In this document: positions 8,323-16,621 of the stretch, in pieces
How the letters are laid out: each line of letters begins with the position of its first letter
How positions within the stretch are numbered: position 1 is the stretch's first letter
Origin: Candidatus Bathyarchaeota archaeon
Lineage (GTDB): Archaea; Thermoproteota; Bathyarchaeia; TCS64
Direction: 5' to 3'
Length of the DNA: 38,021 nucleotides
NCBI GenBank assembly: GCA_016783485.1
Contig: JADHWM010000014.1
Location: forward strand, 1 to 38,021
Notes under the pieces: model-generated
What the model was told of the DNA's origin: nothing
The model's input: only the letters and a program-made list of their open reading frames with translations
Databases searched by the model: none
Position numbers and translations under genes: made by a program

Positions 8323-9498
8323 ATGTCGTTCAAGGGCTACTCGCGGGCTTATTTCGTCCTCTGCGGCGTGGCCCTCATGTCGATGTTGAGCATGAGTCTC
8401 CTGTCCACTGTTATCCCTCTCTTTGCCAGGGAGTTGGGGGCGTCGGGGGTTGTTATCGGGTTCACGGTTGCGGGGTACTGGGTGAGCAGGATTCTGCTGG
8501 AGATTCCGAGCGGGTTGATCTCTCAGAGGTTCGGGTATTTCCGTTCCATGGTGGTGGGGCTGGGTTTGAATGTGGTGGGGGCTCTCTTGAGCGCGTTGGC
8601 CAGGGATCCTTTCCAGTTCGTTCTTGCGAGGGCGCTGATGGGGATCGGGGCGCCCCTGTTTTTCGCGGTGGCCACCACTTTCGTTTTGAATCTGTTTGAT
8701 GCGGAGCGCCGCGGGGGTGCCATGGGCGTCTTCCAGGGGATCGAGTTCGGGGGGACTATTCTGGGCTCGGCGTTCAGCGGTTATCTGGCTGCGATTTTTG
8801 ATTTCCGTACGAGTTTCCTCGTCTCCGCGGGGTTGATTCTGCTCTCCATGGTTCCATTGGTTGTGCTCCCTCATATCCGGGAGGAGTCGGGGAGGATGGT
8901 TGCGGGTTCCACCCTGTCGTTCTCCGATATCCGGGCGGTCATCAGGAATCGGAATCTGCTCATCGTCTCCAGCGCCACCTTCGCCGAGTTCGTGATGAGC
9001 GTCGGCATCCTCATGACGATCTTCCCGCTGTTCGCCGTGGAGAGCCTGGGTATCTCCCTCACGGATGTCGGTCTCTTGATGGGTTTCCGTTCAGTGGGGT
9101 TCGTGATCGCGATGTTCACGATGGGAACTATCTCGGATCGGGTGGGGAGGAAGCCCGTGATGTTGTTCGGGCTGGGGGCGACGGCTGCGCTCATATTGGC
9201 TCTGGGGTTCGTCTCATCTTTCTGGGGGATCGCCGCCGTCATATTCGTGCTGGGGATCTCGACGGGGGCTATCTGGATCGTGAGCCCGGTCCTGGCTGCG
9301 GAGTCGGTGGAGCCCGATCAGAGGGGGGCGGCCATAGGGACGTATAGGACGTTCTTTGACCTGGGGTCGATCCTCGGGCCAATAGTGATGGCTGCGGTGT
9401 TCGAGGCGTATGGGATGGCCCCCTGCCTGTACCTGGCATCGGCTCTGCTGCTGGTGAATCTGGTGCCCGCCATGAGGCTAGGCGAGAATAGGGTTTAG
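8323..9498 (+). CDS. MFS transporter
   Basis: A 391-residue major facilitator superfamily protein with about twelve membrane helices. Its MFS hallmark loops are ISQRFGYFRSMVVG after helix 2 and the matching SDRVGRKPVMLFG in the second half, each between hydrophobic helices. The substrate cannot be read from sequence; similar proteins export drugs or metabolites. The frame opens at GTG 8311, but ATG 8323 (MSFKGYSRAYF) gives a normal N-terminus. It lies on the opposite strand between two ribosomal protein genes, 104 bases from the S7 start and convergent with S12 (5-base gap), so it looks like an insertion into the ribosomal cluster. Confidence 0.85.
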   Translation: MSFKGYSRAYFVLCGVALMSMLSMSLLSTVIPLFARELGASGVVIGFTVAGYWVSRILLEIPSGLISQRFGYFRSMVVGLGLNVVGALLSALARDPFQFVLARALMGIGAPLFFAVATTFVLNLFDAERRGGAMGVFQGIEFGGTILGSAFSGYLAAIFDFRTSFLVSAGLILLSMVPLVVLPHIREESGRMVAGSTLSFSDIRAVIRNRNLLIVSSATFAEFVMSVGILMTIFPLFAVESLGISLTDVGLLMGFRSVGFVIAMFTMGTISDRVGRKPVMLFGLGATAALILALGFVSSFWGIAAVIFVLGISTGAIWIVSPVLAAESVEPDQRGAAIGTYRTFFDLGSILGPIVMAAVFEAYGMAPCLYLASALLLVNLVPAMRLGENRV

Positions 9499-9503
9499 GC
9501 GTC

Positions 9504-9932
9504 TCAGCGCATGGGCTTCCGGACTTTTCCTACGACCATGAGGTGTAGGGGTACGCCGTTGACGGATTTGACCTTGAAGCGGACTCCGGGGATGTCTCCC
9601 ATGGATCTGGCTCGGGGTCCCCCGATGCCCTCGATGGTGACCTCGTCGTGCTCATCGACGTAGTTTAGGGCTCCGTCGCCGGGGAGGAATGCGGTGGCGA
9701 GGCGGCCGTTCTTGATGAGCTGGACCCTGACGCATTTCCGGATGGCTGAGTTGGGCTGCTTGGACTCGATGCCCACCTTCTGGAGGACGATGCCTCTGCC
9801 CATGGGGGCGCCTTCTAGGAGGCCTTTCTTGTCGTTGCGGCGCTTGAGGCGGAGGGTGTAGTCCTTGCTCTTGTAGCGCATCTGCCTGCGGATCTTTTTG
9901 AGGCGTCGGCCTGCGTACATCCCGTTAGCCAT
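9504..9932 (-). CDS. rps12: 30S ribosomal protein S12
   Basis: 142 residues beginning [16 protein letters not shown], in the size range of archaeal S12 (uS12). The functional core is clear: [19 protein letters not shown] (decoding-centre loop) and an [16 protein letters not shown] segment, then a GIGGP loop and a C-terminal VVGKVRKP. S12 contacts the A-site codon-anticodon helix and sets decoding accuracy. The frame is open 25 codons further upstream, but that part is unlike S12. A TATA-like AGTTTAAAG (on the coding strand) lies at 9962-9970, 30-38 bases before the ATG. The expected upstream partners (NusA, L30e, RNA polymerase subunit) are absent. Confidence 0.95.
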   Translation of the reverse strand: MANGMYAGRRLKKIRRQMRYKSKDYTLRLKRRNDKKGLLEGAPMGRGIVLQKVGIESKQPNSAIRKCVRVQLIKNGRLATAFLPGDGALNYVDEHDEVTIEGIGGPRARSMGDIPGVRFKVKSVNGVPLHLMVVGKVRKPMR

Positions 9933-10010
9933 GGAATCAGCTATGCCGTGCAGCGGGGCATCTTTAAACTTTGTGGATAGCCGGGTCCCGGGGCTGTGCT
10001 CGTTCATTCA

Positions 10011-10041
10011 CAGTTTCCTGTGAACGATTTTCCGGGATTGA
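10011..10041 (+). repeat. 31-bp direct repeat, copy 1
   Basis: Thirty-one bases starting CAGTTTCCTG and ending CCGGGATTGA are identical to 12614-12644 and in the same orientation. Weaker similarity continues for about 30 bases (CGA..CC...GGTT...GCAGG in both copies). This copy lies about 80-110 bases upstream of the S12 start codon. The two copies bracket the membrane protein/DUF362 module. Confidence 0.9.
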
Positions 10042-10077
10042 TCGAATCCGTTAGGTTGGTTATGCAGGGATCCATGC

Positions 10078-10788
10078 TTACTCCTGAATCTCTACACCGA
10101 GGAGTGAGGAGACTGCGAGGATGGTAAAAATCCTTAAGGTCCATGTAAAAACGATGAATATCGCCATGGGCTCATTGAACTGGTAAACCCAAAGGCCCTC
10201 TATCCCTCCCAGATACTCCATCACGGCACTAAAGATCAAGCTGGATGTCACAACCCACATACTCCAGCCAAACCGGTGCAAGTATGAGTAATGGAGACTC
10301 GCAGAAACGAGAAAGATGTAAACAAATACTAGCGACGAGTCGAAGAAACGCAGGTATCCTTGGGCCCATACGCTTACGATGAGAAGGAGGACGGGTATCA
10401 GAACCAACAGACTCCTCAATGCGCTGCCATCTAGGACTCCCAAAGGAACTCGTTGATATAGGAATCGGGCGATGGCAATGATACCTAAGACTAGCAAGCT
10501 CCACCCGAACACCGTGAGGGGTGAGGGGGTCATCCCGTCGAAGTATCTGAAAGCCCCTGACGAGGTGTGTGCGTACTCGTCCACCACCGCCAATGCTATA
10601 GTCACTACGGTCAAGGTGACAAGGCTCTTGGTCTCCATGTACAACGAGGACCAGAGGGAGACTACCGATGCGAGAACGAGACCTGTGAGGAACATGAAAG
10701 GCATCAGGGTGTGATATCCTCCCCAGAAGAAAGACACTGTTGTGGCAGAGATCAATACGAGAACGATTAGCGGATTCGTGTAATTCAC
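10078..10788 (-). CDS. polytopic membrane protein of unknown function
   Basis: 236 residues with about seven hydrophobic helices and short polar loops. Two segments look like internal repeats: DEYAHTSSGAFRYFDGMTPSP...W near 75-100 and MEYLGGIEGLWVYQFNEPM...W near 190-215. Each has an acidic residue, then G-x-W/F-x-Y, a proline or acidic loop, and a downstream tryptophan. This pattern is loosely like membrane enzymes of carotenoid metabolism (DUF422/CruF-like), but the match is too weak for a function. The ATG is near the divergent DUF362 gene (about 160 bases apart). Base composition is more A+T-rich than the flanking ribosomal genes, and the gene lies inside the segment bounded by the 31-bp repeats. 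Confidence 0.65.
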   Translation of the reverse strand: MNYTNPLIVLVLISATTVSFFWGGYHTLMPFMFLTGLVLASVVSLWSSLYMETKSLVTLTVVTIALAVVDEYAHTSSGAFRYFDGMTPSPLTVFGWSLLVLGIIAIARFLYQRVPLGVLDGSALRSLLVLIPVLLLIVSVWAQGYLRFFDSSLVFVYIFLVSASLHYSYLHRFGWSMWVVTSSLIFSAVMEYLGGIEGLWVYQFNEPMAIFIVFTWTLRIFTILAVSSLLGVEIQE

Positions 10789-10893
10789 GGAGTCAAAAAT
10801 CTCGGTCCTGCTAATAAAACCTCTCGCCTATGAGCGGACGGCATCATGAGACCTTTTAATTTCTTGAGATGCATACAATAGTAGTAATTATCT

Positions 10894-10909
10894 GGAGGAG
10901 CCCTGCCTG
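10894..10909 (+). promoter_or_regulatory. strong ribosome-binding site ahead of a possible CTG start
   Basis: GGAGGAG at 10894-10900 is followed after six bases by CTG (10907-10909), in frame with the DUF362 gene. No standard start codon exists between this site and the first ATG at 10949, which is too far away to use it. A TATA-like CTTTTAATTTC at about 10854-10864 fits a transcript starting near 10885. Confidence 0.4.
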
Positions 10910-10948
10910 AGTTTTTTCCTCGATCCACCCACGCTATTCATTCTGGGT

Positions 10949-12439
10949 ATGTTCCTGTATCACGTCTCGAGGAGACGCAGGTGGAACCTCCAATCCACCG
11001 TTTTAGCGGGAGTCGTGGTCTCGGTTCTACTCTTTGTTGGAATAAGCTCTATGTTATACATGGATGTTATTCCCTGGCCACTGCCTTACAGAGAGGGTTC
11101 CGTCTGGATGTTCCACACGCTCATTACCGGGATCGATAAGACCGAGGTCCCCGTCTCCCTCGTCATCTTGATGTTCCTCCTCTATCCGGTGTGGCACTCC
11201 CTGGGCTATATTTTCGCCCTCCGCCAAGACGTGGGAGCATTCATACTCCAAACTGTCTCCTACGAAGACGTCAAGAGCAAGAAGGAGAAACCCGACACGG
11301 AAATTGCGGTCCGGCGAGGTCCAATACCGAGTCAGATCACGAGGGAAGCAGTCGAAGCCCTCGGCGGTATGAGGAGCTTCGTGAAGGAGGGTGATAGGGT
11401 CCTCATCAAGCCCAACATCTGCGGAGGAAACCCGAAGATCGAGGGCAGCTTCACCTGCCATGAGGTCGTGGAGGAGCTGGTCAAGATGGTCAGGGAGGTG
11501 AACGCTGAGCCCTTCGTGGTTGATGCCGACATGATCTGGACTCAGTTCGAGCCGGTGGCGGAGGAACAGGGCTGGATGGAGTGGGCTGATCGAATGAACG
11601 TCCCGCTCGTGAACCTCACACAGACGGAAAGGGTCTACTTCGACTTCGGCAAGGATAGTGCCACGGGGATCGTTCCCGTCTCCAAGGAACTAGTCGATGC
11701 TGATGTCATCATCTCGGTCCCCACCATGAAGACCCATCTCCTCACCAGCATCACCATCGGCATGAAAAACATGTATGGCACATTTCCCCAGAAGAATAAG
11801 GCGAAGTATCACAGGTTCGGAATCGAGGAGGTGATCTGTGACGTGAACAGAGCCTTCACCCCAAACCTGACTGTGATAGATGGAACCGTGGGCGGTGATT
11901 CTTGGGGGCCACTGTCGTGCACGCCGGTGTACACCCAGACGGTGATAGCATCCAAAGATGTCGTCGCAGCCGACGCCGTTGCGTGTCAGCTCATGGGATA
12001 TGACCCGTACAAAATCGTTCATTTGAAGAGGGCGCACGAGGAAGGTCTGGGCGACGCCAGCTACATCTACGATCTATCAAACCTGCCCTACGAGCATCCC
12101 AAGGATGGACTGTGGACGAAACCCGATCCAGAGGTCTCGATGTTCTATAATAGTCTGGTCGAGTATTTCCTACTGCTCCCGGGGATGCAAAAGTTCTTCG
12201 ACCTCACAGCGGACTTTGTACTCTACGGTATGGCGACGACGCCTTTCCTGAAGGATGTGCCCCCCGAGTTAGAAAAGGTTCTTGACGACATCCTCAGCAT
12301 GATTCTGAGGAGCGGATACAGAGGGAGCAAATGGAAAGAAGGAGACCTTGAGAAGTTCAAGGAACGAATAGAATACGATGTAAAAACGGAGTATGCTAAA
12401 ATAAAGAACCGTATTCATGAGTTGAGCGAGCGAGGATAA
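10949..12439 (+). CDS. membrane-anchored DUF362-domain protein
   Basis: 496 residues from the first ATG. Two or three membrane helices occupy the first 90 residues; a DUF362 domain follows at about 110-370, with GDRVLIKPNICGGNP, DADVIISVPTMKTHL and GMKNMYGTFPQKNK in family order. DUF362 has no firm biochemical role; some members carry ferredoxin-like cysteines, which I do not see here. The frame stays open upstream to 10865 and encodes a hydrophobic stretch (SFFLDPPTLFILG) that looks like part of the first helix. There is no ATG, GTG or TTG in it, but a CTG at 10907 lies six bases after GGAGGAG (10894-10900), so translation may begin there. It is divergent from the membrane protein gene. Confidence 0.8.
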   Translation: MFLYHVSRRRRWNLQSTVLAGVVVSVLLFVGISSMLYMDVIPWPLPYREGSVWMFHTLITGIDKTEVPVSLVILMFLLYPVWHSLGYIFALRQDVGAFILQTVSYEDVKSKKEKPDTEIAVRRGPIPSQITREAVEALGGMRSFVKEGDRVLIKPNICGGNPKIEGSFTCHEVVEELVKMVREVNAEPFVVDADMIWTQFEPVAEEQGWMEWADRMNVPLVNLTQTERVYFDFGKDSATGIVPVSKELVDADVIISVPTMKTHLLTSITIGMKNMYGTFPQKNKAKYHRFGIEEVICDVNRAFTPNLTVIDGTVGGDSWGPLSCTPVYTQTVIASKDVVAADAVACQLMGYDPYKIVHLKRAHEEGLGDASYIYDLSNLPYEHPKDGLWTKPDPEVSMFYNSLVEYFLLLPGMQKFFDLTADFVLYGMATTPFLKDVPPELEKVLDDILSMILRSGYRGSKWKEGDLEKFKERIEYDVKTEYAKIKNRIHELSERG

Positions 12440-12613
12440 GTGAAGAGAGAAATCTCGTGGGCAGCGCGCGAAGAGCCTCTTTCACTCAACCGATCTGTAG
12501 CCTAAATTAAGTGGGAGGAAAGACTAGTCGTCAAGTTTTCGGTAAATCGTTGACCTCTGATTGCTTGTTTTAATCGTGCGCTGATGTAACACTTTTGTTA
12601 GTGTATGCGCGCG

Positions 12614-12644
12614 CAGTTTCCTGTGAACGATTTTCCGGGATTGA
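12614..12644 (+). repeat. 31-bp direct repeat, copy 2
   Basis: Identical over 31 bases to 10011-10041, in the same orientation, 2603 bases further on, with imperfect similarity continuing to about 12673. It marks the right border of the membrane protein/DUF362 module. Whether it is an insertion-generated duplication or a dispersed element cannot be decided from two copies. Confidence 0.9.
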
Positions 12645-12802
12645 ACGAGCCCATGGAGGTTACAAGCAGGATTATCCTGTGGCAGCATTGCTAAGGACTG
12701 AAAAGTATCTCATGCAAATTTCGTTGTGAAACATGAATCAGATATCCCTAGACGCTATTCCAGCTCTCATCCTCACTAGAATCAGCATCTGAGATGATGC
12801 AC

Positions 12803-12810
12803 AAAAAAAA
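12803..12810 (-). terminator. oligo-T terminator
   Basis: A run of eight A on the plus strand reads as eight T on the minus strand, about 20 bases after the stop of the minus-strand gene ending at 12830. A U-rich run without a strong hairpin is the usual archaeal terminator. Confidence 0.5.
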
Positions 12811-12829
12811 GGGGGCTCTAGTCAGATGC

Positions 12830-13084
12830 TTACTTGCGTGAGATCTTGAAGACGACTGGGCGTTTGTAGTCGGGACAGCAGGCGGAATGGGCATCGGGCT
12901 CATCGAAGAATGGGAATGCTCCTCCCGATTCCATCACCCTGATGTATGGGTAGATCGAATTGAACGCCGCCGGGCAGAGTTTTCCCCTGTCCTCAGGGTA
13001 TTCGAATGTTTCACCTATTTTATGCCCCGCCGGACACGTTCCTTCTTCAAGTATATCCGTTATTTCGATCGACACTTTTGGCAT
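12830..13084 (-). CDS. TIGR04076 family protein
   Basis: 84 residues matching the small TIGR04076 family: an N-terminal KVSIEITDIL strand, CPAGHKIGETFE, then GKLCPAAFNSIYPYIRVM and a closing CCPDYKRPVVFKI. The conserved cysteines (C17, C37, C69/C70) could bind a metal, but no function has been established for this family that I know of. ATG start with a GAGGAG ribosome-binding site about eight bases upstream, and a TATA-like ATATATAA at 13125-13135. It stands alone, divergent from the EF-1A gene. Confidence 0.8.
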   Translation of the reverse strand: MPKVSIEITDILEEGTCPAGHKIGETFEYPEDRGKLCPAAFNSIYPYIRVMESGGAFPFFDEPDAHSACCPDYKRPVVFKISRK

Positions 13085-13321
13085 CGTTCAGGACTCCTCT
13101 ATGTGGTAAAGATATTTCCTCTGAGATTATATATGACTTAATCCTGCTCTGCGCGCCCGATGCCGGGATGGTCGATCAAGGGTAGTAGGGGTCTTGATAA
13201 GGGGGGATTATCGTAATAGTTGAGGGCCCGTCCGCTTCCTTGTGCCCAATTTTAGGCTTTAAACTATAGTTCCTGTCCGTTATCTAGGATATTTTCGCCT
13301 TTTTCGACGGTAACCTATAGG

Positions 13322-13330
13322 TTTTTATTT
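13322..13330 (+). promoter_or_regulatory. TATA-like box of the EF-1A gene
   Basis: TTTTTATTT lies 35-43 bases before the ATG at 13365 and is followed by an AGGAG ribosome-binding site at about 13352. A second TATA-like CTTTAAACTAT at 13257-13267 could give a longer leader. Two promoters would suit a highly expressed factor, but this is inference. Confidence 0.45.
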
Positions 13331-13364
13331 GGCATGCTGTGTTTCAAGGGTAGGAGATTTCAGA

Positions 13365-14660
13365 ATGAGTGGTAGGGAAAAGCCACACCTTAACCTGATC
13401 ATCATCGGTCACGTAGACCACGGAAAGAGCACTAGCATCGGACACATGTTCTACGACGCCGGAGCAATCAGCGAGAAAGTGATTAGAGACTTCGAGGAAG
13501 AGGCCAAAGCCCTCGGAAAGGAGTCCTTCAAATACGCATGGGTACTGGACAAGCTCAAGGAGGAACGGGAGAGAGGCCTCACAATCGACCTGGCCTTCTA
13601 CAAGCTAGAGACTGCCAAGCACTTCTTCACGGTCATCGACTCCCCGGGCCACAGAGACTTCGTCAAGAACATGGTCACGGGAGCCAGCCAGGCCGACGGA
13701 GCCGTCATATTCATCTCCGCTAAACGGGGAGAGTACGAGGCGGGCACCAACCCGGGCGGCCAGACCAGGGAGCACGCATTCCTGGCCAGGACCCTTGGGG
13801 TCAACCAGCTCGTCGTCGCCGTCAACAAGATGGACGACGCCTCGGTGGACTGGAGCGAGCAGAGGTACGAGGAGGTCAAGGACGGGATGACCCGGCTGCT
13901 GAAGACGGTCGGCTACAACACGGACAAGATCCACTTCGTCCCCACCAGCGGCTGGACCGGCGACAACCTCTTCAACAGGAGCGAAAAGATGGACTGGTAC
14001 AAGGGACCCACGGTGATCGAGGCCCTCGACGAGTTCGAGGTCCCCGAGAAGCCCGTGGACAAGCCCCTCAGGATCCCCGTGCAGGAGGTCTACTCCATCA
14101 GGGGGGTCGGTACCGTGCCGGTCGGAAAGATCGAGACGGGCACCCTCAAGATGGACAGCACCCTGATCTTCATGCCCAGCAAGGAGCAGGGCCAGGTCAA
14201 GACCATCGAGACCCACTACACGAGGATGAGCGAGGCGGGCCCCGGGGACAACATCGGCTTCAACGTGAAGGGGATCGCTAGGGACAAGATCAAGAGGGGA
14301 GACGTCGCAGGATACCTGAACGACGTCCCCAAGGTCGCCAAGTCCTTCGACGGCAGGATATTCATCATCCACCACCCCACAGCGGTCGCCGAGGGTTACA
14401 CCCCGGTGCTCCACATCCACACGGCCCAGGTCGCGGTCCGCTTCGACAAGCTCATCTCCAAGATCGACCCCCGCAGCGGGCAGGTCGTCGAGGAGAACCC
14501 GAGCTACCTCAGGACAGGCGACGCCGCCGTGGTCAGACTCGTGCCCCTGCAGCCAGTATCCCTGGAGAAGTACACAGACTTCCCCCAGCTGGGCCGCTTC
14601 GCGCTCAGGGACATGGGCACCACGATAGGCGCCGGCGTGGTCCTCGAGGTCGAGGAGTAG
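13365..14660 (+). CDS. tuf: translation elongation factor 1-alpha
   Basis: A 431-residue archaeal EF-1A (aEF1A), the GTPase that delivers aminoacyl-tRNA to the ribosome. G1 GHVDHGKS is at 15-22, switch I RGLTID near 70-75, G3 DSPGH at 92-96 (Ser where Ala or Cys is usual), and G4 NKMD at 154-157. Domains 2 and 3 follow (VYSIRGVGTVPVGKIETG; AVVRLVPLQPVSLEKY). The frame is open 12 codons further upstream, but ATG 13365 begins the normal MSGREKPHLN with AGGAG before it. S10 follows after 66 bases, as in most archaea. EF-2, normally close by, is not in the window. Confidence 0.97.
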   Translation: MSGREKPHLNLIIIGHVDHGKSTSIGHMFYDAGAISEKVIRDFEEEAKALGKESFKYAWVLDKLKEERERGLTIDLAFYKLETAKHFFTVIDSPGHRDFVKNMVTGASQADGAVIFISAKRGEYEAGTNPGGQTREHAFLARTLGVNQLVVAVNKMDDASVDWSEQRYEEVKDGMTRLLKTVGYNTDKIHFVPTSGWTGDNLFNRSEKMDWYKGPTVIEALDEFEVPEKPVDKPLRIPVQEVYSIRGVGTVPVGKIETGTLKMDSTLIFMPSKEQGQVKTIETHYTRMSEAGPGDNIGFNVKGIARDKIKRGDVAGYLNDVPKVAKSFDGRIFIIHHPTAVAEGYTPVLHIHTAQVAVRFDKLISKIDPRSGQVVEENPSYLRTGDAAVVRLVPLQPVSLEKYTDFPQLGRFALRDMGTTIGAGVVLEVEE

Positions 14661-14673
14661 CCCCCGGGGCTAC
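14657..14673 (+). terminator. GC-rich palindrome over the EF-1A stop codon
   Basis: GTAGCCCC and GGGGCTAC are perfect inverted repeats around a single C, and the EF-1A TAG lies in the left arm. The following CCCTTCT is only weakly pyrimidine-rich, so this may be an RNA processing or stability hairpin instead of a terminator. Confidence 0.3.
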
Positions 14674-14726
14674 CCCTTCTGCGGAACATTTAAGTTACGG
14701 GTTCGAAGAGACAGGAAGCGTCAACC

Positions 14727-15035
14727 ATGGTGAAACGGGCGAGGATAAAGCTGACAAGCACGGACACCGAGAAGCTCGGCGACGTCTGCCAGGAGATCAA
14801 GGACATCGCCAAGAAGATCGGCGTCAAGATAGTCGGGCCCATACCTCTGCCCACCAAGAAGCTCGTGGTCCCCACGAGGAAGACGCCCTGCGGGGACGGG
14901 AGCAACACATGGGACCGCTACGAGATGCGGGTGCACAAGCGCCTCATCGAGGTGGACGCCCGGGAGCGGGTGATGCGGAGCATCATGCGGATCCGGGTCC
15001 CCAGCGAAGTCTATATCGAGATGGAGATCCGCTGA
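14727..15035 (+). CDS. rps10: 30S ribosomal protein S10
   Basis: 102 residues, the normal archaeal size. It begins MVKRARIKLTSTD and contains the conserved GPIPLPTKKLVVPTRKTPCGDG loop, the WDRYEMRVHKRLIEV segment, and a C-terminal VPSEVYIEMEI. S10 (uS10) sits in the 30S head; its loop reaches into the 16S rRNA core. A TATA-like CATTTAAGTT at 14687-14696, 31-40 bases before the ATG, suggests its own promoter as well as possible readthrough from EF-1A. A short T5 run at 15054-15058 follows and may terminate the transcript. Confidence 0.96.
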   Translation: MVKRARIKLTSTDTEKLGDVCQEIKDIAKKIGVKIVGPIPLPTKKLVVPTRKTPCGDGSNTWDRYEMRVHKRLIEVDARERVMRSIMRIRVPSEVYIEMEIR

Positions 15036-15077
15036 GCCAACCAGGGCTCGGACATTTTTCACATCTAATTCCATAGA

Positions 15078-16559
15078 TTACCCGGAGTTTTTCACATTCC
15101 ATTCGGGCAGAGCGTTTCCTCTAGCTATTTCCCTGTAGACTGCTGCTGACTCTGTGGGTATGCGCTCCTTGGTCTCCCTGTCAACCCTGTAGAGGCCGAA
15201 GGGGATCTTGTAGCCGTCTGCCCACTCGAAGTTGTCGATGAGGGACCAGTGGAAGTAGCCCCGGACGGGGACGCCGCCCTGGATGACGTCGTGGAGCACC
15301 TTGAGATGGTCCAGGAGGTAGCGGGTCCGCCTCTCCCCCGTCGAGTCGGCTAAACCGTTCTCGGCGATATAGATGGGGCGCCTGTAATGGTCGTAGGCCC
15401 ACTCCAGGGAGTGCCTCAGCCCCTGGGGGTAGGTCTCCCACCCGTACTCGGATATCTCCCCCTCCCCCGTGGTGATCTCGTAGTCGAACCTCCCCCAGCC
15501 CTTATCGGCGTGCCTCACGAGCCACCGGGCGTAGTAGTTGACCCCGATGAAGTCGCATCCCTTGATGGTGTGGGGCCACTGCTCATCGGGCTGGATAAGC
15601 CCGTCGAGGTCCAGGTCGTAGTCTCCCTTGATGATGGCGTTGAGGTACCACTCGTTGTACATGTACCGGACGAAGTCACAAGCCGAGACATCAGCGGGGC
15701 TAGAGGTGTCTGCAGGCTCGTAGTGCATCAGCACCACCACGACCCCCACCGTCGCAGGGCCCTTCCCCGAGATGGACGCCGTGTCCCATCTCTTCACCTG
15801 GTCGTAGGCGACCCCGTGGGCCAGGGCCAGGTTCCTCATGGAGACCCTGAAGGGGCCGGGGTCGTTGAGCCCCGGCGGAAACTCCCCGCGCTCCGTCATG
15901 TAACCGTGCTGACTCACGATCCGGGGCTCGTTGATGGTGGCGTAGAGGTCCACGAGGTTCCCGAAGGCGTTGGCGGCGAACGCGGCGTACTTGGCGAACT
16001 CGACGATGGTGCCCTGGTCCTGCCAGCCCCTCCTCGTGGCCCCCTCCAAGTCGTCCCTGCAGGCGATGGGGTCGTGGAGCCAGAGGGGGATGGGCCAGTG
16101 GTAGAGGGTGAGGAAGACTGTGAGCCCTACCCGGTTGGCCTCGGATAGCATCTCCCGGTACCCCTCGACGGCGGAGGGGTTCGCGAGGGCTCGGAGTTCC
16201 TCCATGGCCCCCTCGTCGACGGAGACGCCGCAGACGTTCCCGTGTTCGTCCCGCTCCACGCCCACATCGACCGCCTCCGTGGACCAGGGGAAGAGCCTGC
16301 TCCAGTCCAGGGAGAGCCGGATGCTATTGTTTCCCAGCTCCTCCCGGGCTATCCTGAAGTCCTCGGGGTAGAGCTCCCAGGAGCCCGGCCCGTCGAGGGG
16401 GGTGTCCCCGCTCACCCGCCCTGCGGCGATGTTGTCCCCGTCGTGAACCCATGTGTACCAGTCGGATTCCTTTGCGGGGGCCCCTCTCCCCATCTCCACC
16501 TGGAAGGCGGAGGTCGCAGTGCCCCAGAGGAAGCCCTCGGGGAATCTCTTCGGGCTCAT
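15078..16559 (-). CDS. glycoside hydrolase family 1 beta-glycosidase
   Basis: A 493-residue GH1 (beta/alpha)8-barrel enzyme that should hydrolyse terminal beta-glucosides, beta-galactosides or similar. The N-terminal signature FPEGFLWGTATSAFQVE is present. The acid/base glutamate is E211 in TINEP and the nucleophile is E400 in YIAENG. Substrate-site residues such as NYYARW and WSLIDNFEW are present. The length matches the archaeal LacS-type enzymes. There is no signal peptide, so it acts inside the cell on imported or internal oligosaccharides. ATG start, with a TATA-like CTATAAAC at about 16583-16591. The small hypothetical gene upstream on the same strand is 62 bases away. Confidence 0.93.
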   Translation of the reverse strand: MSPKRFPEGFLWGTATSAFQVEMGRGAPAKESDWYTWVHDGDNIAAGRVSGDTPLDGPGSWELYPEDFRIAREELGNNSIRLSLDWSRLFPWSTEAVDVGVERDEHGNVCGVSVDEGAMEELRALANPSAVEGYREMLSEANRVGLTVFLTLYHWPIPLWLHDPIACRDDLEGATRRGWQDQGTIVEFAKYAAFAANAFGNLVDLYATINEPRIVSQHGYMTERGEFPPGLNDPGPFRVSMRNLALAHGVAYDQVKRWDTASISGKGPATVGVVVVLMHYEPADTSSPADVSACDFVRYMYNEWYLNAIIKGDYDLDLDGLIQPDEQWPHTIKGCDFIGVNYYARWLVRHADKGWGRFDYEITTGEGEISEYGWETYPQGLRHSLEWAYDHYRRPIYIAENGLADSTGERRTRYLLDHLKVLHDVIQGGVPVRGYFHWSLIDNFEWADGYKIPFGLYRVDRETKERIPTESAAVYREIARGNALPEWNVKNSG

Positions 16560-16621
16560 ATCGGGGGAGATCGTGTCCTCATCCGTTTATAGCATTGCCA
16601 TTTCGGGCCGAGGCCCCGGGG

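Larger units (their letters stand above)
12440..12829. other. gene-poor spacer, DUF362 to TIGR04076-like gene
   Basis: About 390 bases with no supported gene. It holds a small hairpin (ACACT/AGTGT, about 12589-12604), the second copy of the 31-bp repeat and, at its right end, a T8 tract on the minus strand that probably terminates the next gene. The rest shows no feature I can name. Confidence 0.5.

Noticed and set aside
8215-8874. 219-codon open frame antisense to the MFS gene
   Set aside because: Highly charged, H/Q/P/R-rich translation typical of an antisense shadow of hydrophobic helices.
13605-14420. 271-codon open frame antisense to EF-1A
   Set aside because: It follows from the codon bias of a highly conserved gene on the other strand; low-complexity D/V/G/L composition and no family resemblance.
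15387-16148. 253-codon open frame antisense to the GH1 gene
   Set aside because: A valine/glycine/proline-rich shadow of a clearly identified enzyme; G+C-rich DNA keeps antisense frames open.
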